Assembly (NCBI GenBank): GCA_039000515.1
Contig: JBCFYV010000100.1
Location: 30,864,421 to 30,928,420, forward strand
Source of the DNA: Timema cristinae
Lineage: Eukaryota; Arthropoda; Insecta; Phasmatodea; Timematidae
Length of the DNA: 64,000 nucleotides
Direction: 5' to 3'
Shown: piece after piece, positions 57,071 through 64,000 of the stretch
Layout: each line of letters starts with the position of its first letter
Position numbering within the stretch: position 1 is the stretch's first letter
Made by a program: the position numbers and the translations under genes
Notes under the pieces: model-generated
Told to the model about the DNA's origin: nothing
Database searches by the model: none
What the model saw: only the letters and a program-made list of their open reading frames with translations

Positions 57071-57329
57071 TGGGTATCATTATGGTAAGGCGGTATGTTA
57101 AAATACTCATGTTCACTCAATTAAAGAGTCTATAAAATTTTAAAGATTTATTATTACTTAATTTTAAGACATTCTTGATAACTATACTTTATAAAAAGAA
57201 AGAATATTTATTTTCCCATTGATAAGTGTTTACAAAGTGACCTTGTAAAAAGATAAAATATTCATTTTCACGCTGATTGGTCTTCACAAAGCTACCTTGG
57301 AAAAAGTGAAAATATTTATTTTCACTGTG
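57071..57329. other. Unassigned spacer
   Basis: 57200-57360 has three loose repeats of 'aaagaaaatatttattttc' type at about 60-bp spacing. Confidence 0.4.
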
Positions 57330-57602
57330 ATAATTGTTTATAAACAAATCTGAGAGGAATAAAAAATATCTAATCTCAATAATATTTTCAAATAAATTTA
57401 AAAATTACACCTGGACATGGGAATCAAGCCCGGGACCTTTGGCTTAATGTGCCAACGCTTTACCACTGAGCTATTCAGGGATCGTCTCGTGCTCAGGGTA
57501 ATTCTTCAGTCACATTTTAAGGCAGAGACTGTGATGGACGTGTGAATATAATTAGTTACTAAGAGCTACCATTGATATAAAAGGCACTTGCTACTCGGTT
57601 GT
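57330..57602 (-). mobile_element. SINE C, near full length (minus)
   Basis: The complement reads, from 57602: 5' region 'caaccgagtagcaag', 'cacacgtccatcacag', leader CTCTGCCTTAAAATGTGACT, tRNA-like module AATAGCTCAGTGGTAAAGCG, TTGGCACATTAAGCCAA, B-box GGGCTTGATTCCC, then body. Best evidence that C extends about 110 bp upstream of its leader. Confidence 0.8.
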
Positions 57603-57739
57603 GTATTGTGCTGTCAATATTACAAATACATTGAACGTTACAAGCTAATCAAGATGGAAGAAAGCGAGCAGAAATCACTTCACAGAATTAAGGTCAAAGG
57701 ACTGAGGAGGGGTGGGGGATCGGTGACCGTGTGACTGGA

Positions 57740-57805
57740 CCGTCTCATACTCTGCCTTAAACTGTGACTGAAGAATGACCCTGAGCATAGGTCGATCTTT
57801 TATCT
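57740..57805 (+). mobile_element. SINE C leader fragment
   Basis: CTCTGCCTTAAACTGTGACT then 'gaagaatgaccctgagcat' in plus orientation, opposed to the copy at 57330-57602. It ends before the tRNA-like part. Confidence 0.75.
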
Positions 57806-58079
57806 CTGTGTGAATTGGTTTGCTGACCTCTGTTTAGCATTTTAGAAAACATTCTAAATTATAAATAAAGTATGGATCGTCAAATTAATGATAGACATGA
57901 CTTGATTACAAAATGTTGAATATAATGGAATAAAGATGATCAAAAATTAAAATATTTAAAACTATCCCTCTTCCCCGTAAAAAAAATATTGTAAAGAATC
58001 TTGTAAAACAAAGCTTCAAATCATCCATCATGTCAATATAAAAACAAAACTTTTTTTACTTATTTTTAAAAAAATACAG

Positions 58080-58205
58080 TCCTACCATCACTGTATAACC
58101 CCCTTCCTCTTTTTATCCTCCCTCCTATTTTCATCTCATTCCTCTTTCCTCACCCCTACCCCCGACCACCCCTTTCACCAATACCACTTTCCCTTCATCA
58201 ACTTT
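58080..58205. repeat. Pyrimidine-rich tract
   Basis: C/T-rich plus strand with repeated CCCC, CTTCC and TCATC patches. Confidence 0.75.
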
Positions 58206-58239
58206 TTTTCCAACGACTATATAATATACTATCGACATT

Positions 58240-58402
58240 TTTATGAGTATCAAAATAAAATATAGCCTATGTTACTCGCTGATAATGTAGCTTTATATTG
58301 GGGAAAGGATTTTTAAAATCGGTCCAGTAGTTTTTTAGTTTATCCATTACAAACAAAAAATCAAATCTTTCCTCTTTATAATATTATTATAATATTAAGT
58401 AT
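58240..58402 (+). mobile_element. LINE 3' tail-like sequence (possibly RTE group)
   Basis: 'tatagcctatgttactcgct', 'aaaatcggtccagtagtttt' and 'cctctttataatatt' in order. This is a form I remember from 3' ends of RTE-type LINEs in arthropods. The recognition is from memory and no ORF is attached. Confidence 0.45.
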
Positions 58403-58696
58403 AGATTACAACATTTGTTAAACTAGACAGTGAATATTCCTGAAAATGGGCACAGTAAAATACATGAAAATCATTAAAAATGGATGAGTTATAAGATATG
58501 TAAAAATTAACATTGACAATTTGATAGAAAAATTGAGTAGTTAGCTATAATGATTGATAATCTAAGATTAATGCGATTTTATTGACTCTCATAGAATACT
58601 ATAAAAACCTATAAAATTATGTCAAATTAAACTATTATTATTAATATAGTCAAAGATATTACAATTTATTTGGAACAACAGGAAACGATATTAAAT

Positions 58697-58699
58697 ATG

Positions 58700-58750
<51 letters not shown>
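58697..58750. repeat. TA microsatellite
   Basis: About 26 uninterrupted TA units. Confidence 0.97.
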
Positions 58751-58753
<3 letters not shown>

Positions 58754-58788
58754 TAGCGCCTTACACCATGCGGCCACCAAAGTGGGTG
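58751..58788 (-). mobile_element. SINE B' head fragment (minus)
   Basis: 'gtagcgccttacaccatgcg' then 'gccaccaaagtgggt', the complement of the Leu-like head. The (TA)n may have grown from the 'tatatta' inside B'. Confidence 0.8.
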
Positions 58789-58826
58789 TGTGAATTTAGA
58801 AAATTAAACTAAACAGAACTATTAAA

Positions 58827-58912
58827 GCAATTTTTTTTTTGCCAACAAATATTATTAGTTATAAAAACTTTAAGAAATAAGAACTTAAACTCACGTTCTA
58901 TTCTATCCCGCC
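58827..58912. mobile_element. TTAA foldback element, right-end fragment
   Basis: 'tttgccaacaaatatt', 'tataaaaactttaag' and terminus 'tctatcccgcc' followed by TTAA at 58913-58916. Confidence 0.65.
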
Positions 58913-58916
58913 TTAA

Positions 58917-59429
58917 AACGGACCAGCAGTGAGTGAAAAGACCTTAACTCCCCCAGAAACACTTATCAATAAAGCAAAAAGCTTTACGTAAGTAGATGCG
59001 TGACGTTAGACATTTGGATTATAAGAGACGCATTTGCATGACAACAAATCATGTTTTCAAGATTATATTTTACATAACTTTTTCTTTCTCTCTCTAATGA
59101 ACGGCATAGGAAGGTCCCCCCCCCCCCCCTCCCCTTCAAACCAATAGCTATCACAGGAGGGTAGTGGACGGATGAAATATCATTCCGTTTAGATCTAGTT
59201 CGTCTCATAAAACTTAGAAGACATGATCGTTTGCCAGATATATTTTATTGGTTTTATTTAGCAAGTACTATTTTCGTAGTTCGACAACAATAATATGTAT
59301 TTTATTTCTATAAAAGGTATTTAGATTTCTTCACAAATTAAATTGATTTAATCTACTAATTTATAGTAATGGTTTCACAAAAGAAGTATGTGTCAAGGAT
59401 TTAAACTTTATGCACTTGCATGTAAGTTT
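58917..59429. other. Unassigned, with C run
   Basis: C homopolymer at about 59117-59129. A 74-codon minus frame across it is incidental. Confidence 0.45.
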
Positions 59430-59850
59430 ACACAATATTGCCACTGTTCACTATGTTAGATAGCACTGTATGAACCTCTATAAGTTGTAACTAAGCTTAG
59501 ATTAACCTCATTACTGTGTTTACTATACTATATAGCACTGTATAAAACAACAAAATTAGAATCTAATTAGAGCTTAGCATTGTTACTCTGTTCACTATAC
59601 TAGAAAGCACTGTATGAACAAAAAACCAAACTAATTAGAGCTTAACTCATTACTTTGATCACTATACTAGAGAGCTCTGTACAAACCTTCAAAAATATTA
59701 ACCAATTAAAGCTTAGTACTGATAATCTGTTCACTATATTAGATAGCCGCACTCTTTGAATCACATAAAGTAGAAATCAAGTAAAAATTAGCGCTGTGGT
59801 TTCTTTTCACTAAAGTAAAGTTAGCTGTATTAACCTCCAAAAACAGAAAT
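59430..59850. repeat. Satellite of about 70 bp, six units
   Basis: TTCACTATACTAGA-type blocks start at about 59448, 59517, 59588, 59657, 59729 and 59804. Each is followed by 'tagcactgtatgaac' and, in most units, 'taattagagctta'. Divergence rises toward the right. Confidence 0.85.
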
Positions 59851-60012
59851 GAAGTAGTGCACATATAATATTAACTACGTGCTATAGTCATAGAAAAATA
59901 TCACCCGTAGAAAGTTGTTAATTAAGTTAGCATAATTTGTGTTAGGAGCAAAAATGAGCTGCTCTACATTATTGCTAAGTTAGTTGGGCTCTGTAAAGAA
60001 TATTGATTAACC

Positions 60013-60130
60013 AAATGGTTCCCAAAGTGGGCTATACTGACCCTTAAGGGGTATTGAGATTATCTAAGGCCTGTTTCTAAGAGACAAGGGGGTGACAGGA
60101 GTACGGGAGGGGTCTTCATAGACTTTTGCT
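60013..60130 (+). mobile_element. hAT-like 5' terminus (candidate)
   Basis: GGTTCCCAAAGTGGGCTATA then 'gacccttaaggggtattgag' is the usual shape of hAT ends. The opposite end and TSD were not found. Confidence 0.45.
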
Positions 60131-60613
60131 TTATGACTTTAGAGAGTGAGAGACTGATATCACTTCATTTAGCTAGCTAATTCATTACACTAAGAATGCA
60201 CTGACCAGTGAATTAGCTACTAAATGTGATATTATAATTTTAATCAAATTTATGCAAAAAATTAATTAATTAAAACGCATTATATTAAAAGCCATACAAT
60301 ATTTTTTTATCAAAATTAAGAAATCTATTTAAATAATTTGTTTGTGCTATTTTTTTCCTAATTCAAAATACAGAGTTAACCTTGATATTTAAACTTGTAT
60401 TGGCAACTAGCAGTAAGTTTTAAATAAGTTTCTTTATATAAATATTTAAAAAAAATACAAGTAAGAGAAAGGGAAAAACCGCAAGTGATTTTGACCTACG
60501 GCTATTTAAATACTTTGGTTATAAAATTAGCTTGTATTTTCTTTAGGTCAGTCATCCTCTCAAGAGAATTTTTAAAAGGACTAAATCTTCTCTCTCTCTG
60601 TTAATTGTTGGCA
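60131..60613. other. Unassigned AT-rich stretch
   Basis: Nothing supported. Confidence 0.4.
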
Positions 60614-60652
60614 AAAGCGTATAACCCAAGCGGTTAGTTAGACGTGTTTCTA
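60614..60652 (+). mobile_element. SINE tail fragment
   Basis: 'gcgtataacccaagcggtta' then 'gttagacgtgt'. Confidence 0.7.
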
Positions 60653-60981
60653 AAAAAACTAAACAAATGTCGCCAAATCTCTTCGCTTTCTGTTATGTTA
60701 TAAGAATATGTGCTGGTGTAAGAAGAGTTCTTCGACAAACCAGCGTTGCCAAATTTATCTTAAATTTACCAATAGTAGACATTCTCTTACCTCAGATATG
60801 ATATTTAGTGTATCAGGCCCTGAAAAAAAAAAAGATAATGATACAATGTTAATCGATTTTCGTTTATCTTAATAATTGATTTTAAGTAACTGAGCCACTA
60901 AACGTTACCGTTATGAATATTATTGTATTAATATCTTCCTTAGTGGGTCATACAAATTGCTATTCTGAATAATTATTTTTA

Positions 60982-61290
60982 TAGGGAAGGGTACTCGGTG
61001 GTATTGGGATAAAGTTCTCGCTTAAGGACAAGATTATCGTGGGTTCAAATACATCTGAGGTCGATAGATTATTTTTTAGTGGTAAAACTCTGTAACACAG
61101 AGTCCTTCGGAGGGGAAGGAAGTAAAGCCCAAGTGGTCGATTGTAGCATGTAAAAGAACTCTGGAAGGCAAATTGATAAACCTTATTGGCTTTCGGTCAT
61201 AGAAATTCAGTGTATAAGGTAATAAACGGGGAACTACCACTTTCTGAACTTACCTAATATATGAAATCTAACAGATGGTGAGGTCAGTAC
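60982..61290 (+). mobile_element. tRNA-like SINE, family E
   Basis: B-box GTGGGTTCAAATAC, then 'gtaaaactctgtaacacag', 'gtccttcggaggggaagg' and 'tgtaaaagaactctggaagg'. Better kept than the 40843 copy. Confidence 0.65.
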
Positions 61291-61324
61291 TAACGGGGGA
61301 ACTAAATTGTATCCATTCAGACTA

Positions 61325-61940
61325 TCTTACTTCTTACTTATATTATAAAAGCGAAAGTTTGTGTGTTTGGATGTTTGTTACTCAATCACGCCAAAACTGC
61401 CAAACGGATTCGAATGAAACTTTGTAGGTTAGTAGATTATGTCCTGGAATAACATATAGGACTATTCCTAACCTTTGAATTTAAATAATAATAAATATAT
61501 GATTATAATGTGATTGAAATGATGTTATTTAAGAATTTGTGATTTAATATTTTGTAACTAAAGTAAATAGTAATTAGTGTGACGTTGTTTCATACTAATA
61601 AATAATAAATATGATGTGATTTTAGCTATGTAGCTTGAAAAAAATATTATTTCATTTATTATATTTTTCTTACTAATTATTAAAGTAAAAATAAAAAAAA
61701 ATATAATTGATAACTTAAATAAGATACATTTCTTTTATTACGAAATATTTAAAAGTGAAAATTAAAATACGGCAAAATTGTTTACAGCTAAAACTTGGAA
61801 AAACGCATATATATTTGAAAAAAGTAAAGTATCAAACTTTACTTTTTTCAAATATCTATGCGTTTTTCCAAATCAAATTAATACAAATTAAAAGATTTTA
61901 TCAATTATTGCGGGCGAAGCCGCGACGGGTAAAAGCTAGT
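61325..61940 (+). mobile_element. Helitron-like non-autonomous element
   Basis: Starts TCTTACTTC after an A and has the 'attataaaagcgaaagtttg' and 'aaactgccaaacggattcg' text frequent near Helitron 5' ends in arthropods. It ends with a GCGGGCGAAGCCGC hairpin and CTAGT at 61936-61940, followed by T. No TSD, as expected for insertion between A and T. Contains a second strong hairpin at 61796-61870. An 84-codon frame across it (61755-62009) is an artefact. Confidence 0.72.
61796..61870. repeat. Hairpin inside the Helitron-like element
   Basis: Arms of 35 bp (61796-61830, 61836-61870) match at 34 of 35, with a 5-bp loop. The arm begins TGGAAAAACGCATA. Confidence 0.95.
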
Positions 61941-62313
61941 TTTCAAATAAAAACCTTAAAGATAAAGCCTGAATTGTATCCACCTGAATTATATACACAA
62001 AAACCCTAGGTCTATGTTATTTATTTGATTTGATTTTAAATTGTTAAAATAATATTTATAAGCTTCTATTATCCCAAATATTTATGTGGACTAGAAAAAT
62101 AATGAAAGCACTATTTAAATTATATAAATAAAAAAATCCCACAGTAAAATATTTAAAGTGTTAAAAAATTAGCACAGTTTAATATTTTTTTAAATTATGC
62201 TTACACTATTTTTAATTTTTTTTGTGCGTATGTGACGGCAGGTTATATAGTTTTATAAAAGTATTGTTAAGTGGGCTACTAGTGTGAAAACACTATTCTA
62301 ATGAGATAGGTCA
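61941..62313. other. Unassigned AT-rich stretch
   Basis: Nothing supported. Confidence 0.4.
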
Positions 62314-62320
62314 AAGGAAG

Positions 62321-63398
62321 TTATTATTATTATTATCAGTGGCGGCTCGTAGTTAAAATTAATGGGGTTGCTTATCCTTTGTTTTAAAATTGCGTAAAAG
62401 GAAAAAAAAAGTATAAAAAAAAAATTTATTCAGAGACTATATAAAATCTTAACAAAAAAAAACAAAAATTTTACTTACATACTAATTTAAATTGTTACAG
62501 GTCAAGCTTGATCTATTCATTTAAAAATGAAATCCATTCTTGTTTTAGTTTACACAAAAAAATCAATAATTTTCTCCTTGATCTCTGGATGACAATTGAG
62601 GAAATTTTTCTACATTGAAAGTACTGCAACTGCATTTAGCCTTTCTGTTAAATAAAAGAAACGAAAAAAAATTAATCAAATAAAATAGCTGGAAGCAGAA
62701 TAATAATCTAATTATACACTCTTCTACACATTATCACATTCAAGAATATGGTACACGGTTTTTAAGCACAACACACGCTAAGTAAAAAAAAAATCCTTCC
62801 ACCATCACGCCAGAGCCGGCACTGCGAGAGCAACAGTGCCCTCTCTACCTGGCAGTCCCGCCTTCCTCCCCACCCTCCTCCTATGTGTGCATGCGCACAA
62901 CAGTCAAACACCACGTCACTGGCCCTGTGAAGAGCACAGCTCCATACAAAGATTTTTGTATCTTTTTCATAAACTGGGGGATGGCTACTGAAGTACTGAC
63001 ATTAATATTAAGGAATATATATTGTATTACAAAAATAAATAAAGAATTAAAGAAAAAAGGACTCATTATAATAAACTTTATCGATAATGTCAAGTAGAAA
63101 TAGGGGGGGCTGCAGTTCTGGAGTGCCTAAACATGAGCCACCACTGATTATTATTATCTCTAACCGCGTCTTATTACCCGTTCGAGTTATACTATTAAGT
63201 ACTAATTACTCTAATGGTTTAGAAATTAGGAGGGTTGAATTTAGAGGAAGTGAATCTGCATGTGCGTGGATGGAGAGTGGAAAACCATCCCCATTTCACC
63301 CGACCGAGATTCGAACCTCGCTCGATCTCCCTGTCCTTAGCAGTTTGGCTCTACATGAACCAAACACGTTAGCCAACTACAACACCGAGGCGGGTATT
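62321..63398 (-). mobile_element. SINE B (minus), tail split by hAT copy 2
   Basis: The ATT tail starts at 62321, is interrupted by the hAT element at 62337-63146, and continues at 63147 into 'accgcgtcttattacccgtt', the B body, B-box complement 'gagattcgaacctcg' and head complement 'gttagccaactacaacacc'. TSD aaggaag is at 62314-62320 and 63399-63405. Confidence 0.88.
62337..63146 (+). mobile_element. hAT-like non-autonomous element, copy 2
   Basis: Starts CAGTGGCGGCTCGTA and ends (complement) CAGTGGTGGCTCATG. attattat lies on both sides (62329-62336, 63147-63154), an exact 8-bp duplication though inside a microsatellite. It shows the pre-insertion site for the SINE C in copy 1. Frames on both strands at 62881-63097 are not genes. 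Confidence 0.87.
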
Positions 63399-63409
63399 AA
63401 GGAAGAATT

Positions 63410-63585
63410 TTAAAGGTAGTTCACCCGCATTTGCGTGTAAGGGGAGTGGGAAACCATTTAAGCAAAATTCACCCTCAGTAAAACCAACCAGGATTCTAAC
63501 CCTGGTCTCACTGCCATCAACAAGCCAGTCCTAAATGAAAGTGATAACTTTAGGGTAGGCCATTTGGCCACCAAAGCGGTGGAAT
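63410..63585 (-). mobile_element. SINE B' (minus), tail lost
   Basis: 'acccgcatttgcgtgtaagg', 'agtgggaaaccatttaag', B-box complement 'ggattctaaccctgg', head complement 'ggccaccaaagcgg'. Confidence 0.82.
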
Positions 63586-63739
63586 ACTGACTAATACATT
63601 GATAATTGAAACTGAATTTACTAATAATACATTAAAAAATACAATTAATGCTTTACCTCAACACTTCTGCTTCCGCAGAAACACAGCTCCAGTAGTATTT
63701 ATGAAAGTCGTGATATTTTAGTGCTGGACCGCTTAGAGC

Positions 63740-64000
63740 CTGCCAGCCCACCCTCTTCTTCCTGCCTTTCCACCCTCTTCTTCCTTCCAGTCCACCCTCT
63801 TCTTCCTGCCTGTCCACCCTCTTCTTCCTTCCAGTCCACCCTCTTCTTCCTGCCTGTCCACCCTCTTCTTCCTTCCAGTCCACCCTCTTCTTCCTGCCAG
63901 TCCACCCTCTTCTTCCTGCCTGTCCACCCTCTTCTTCCTGCCTGTCCACCCTCTTCTTCCTTCCAGTCCACCCTCTTCTTCCTGCCAGTCCACCCTCTTC
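63740..64000. repeat. 22-bp minisatellite at the window edge
   Basis: CCACCCTC recurs every 22 bp from 63748 (63770, 63792, 63814 and on), at least 11 units, with the variable step CTGCCTG/CTTCCAG/CTGCCAG. The array continues beyond the window. Minus-strand frames of 86-98 codons read a repeated K/R/E/G peptide (GRKKRVD, EEEGG). Because 22 is not a multiple of 3, all three frames read the same 22-residue cycle. Not supported as a gene. Confidence 0.95.

Noticed and set aside
63653..63993. Charged repeat proteins of 86-98 codons on the minus strand
   Set aside because: All three frames read the same cycle because the DNA is a 22-bp minisatellite; no promoter or start context.

Overview
This window looks like non-genic, repeat-filled DNA from an invertebrate animal nucleus. 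It is very AT-rich. No reading frame beyond about 135 codons appears outside retrotransposon remnants, and I recognise no host protein gene, rRNA or functional tRNA. An arthropod is the most plausible source, because two Helitron-like ends (CTAGT after a GC-rich hairpin) and a LINE 3' tail at 58240-58402 look like types common in arthropods. That is inference from memory of repeat families and is weak at finer taxonomic levels.

The main content is a layered community of mobile elements. Two abundant tRNA-derived SINE groups, called A and B here, have different heads but end in the same 3' tail: a stem-loop module (ACCCGAACGGGT), then AAGACGCGGTGCTAA and a TAA/ATT microsatellite. SINE A has a tRNA-Glu-like head. 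SINE B has tRNA-Leu/Ser-like heads of two kinds, B and B'. A third SINE, C, carries its tRNA-like part in the middle rather than at the 5' end. Less abundant tRNA-like families D, E and G also occur. Many copies have readable target-site duplications (TSDs), and several are nested, which gives a relative insertion order.

DNA transposon relics include a pair of hAT-like elements (926-1965 and 62337-63146), a second hAT type with a decayed transposase C-terminus (22830-23689), a PIF/Harbinger-like element flanked by TAA that keeps the first codons of an ORF (6643-7158), a family of long foldback elements flanked by TTAA (16406-16790, 39235-39550, 42312-42682, 42687-43046, 48595-48979 and fragments), and further inverted-repeat elements at 17647-17999, 45747-45992 and 56517-57066. 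Helitron-like elements lie at 61325-61940 and probably 38421-38893. Two LINE remnants are present: a Jockey/CR1-group element with an RT domain at about 13400-15345 (+) and an R1-like element at about 51900-53970 (-).

Tandem repeats include a 144-bp satellite (36700-37820), an alternating 42/39-bp VNTR (41414-41810), a 70-bp satellite (59430-59850), a 24-bp AT minisatellite (17106-17310) and a 22-bp minisatellite that runs off the right edge (63740-64000). Two GC-richer islands, 11155-11620 and 34890-35200, are the only places where host promoter or exon sequence seems worth testing.
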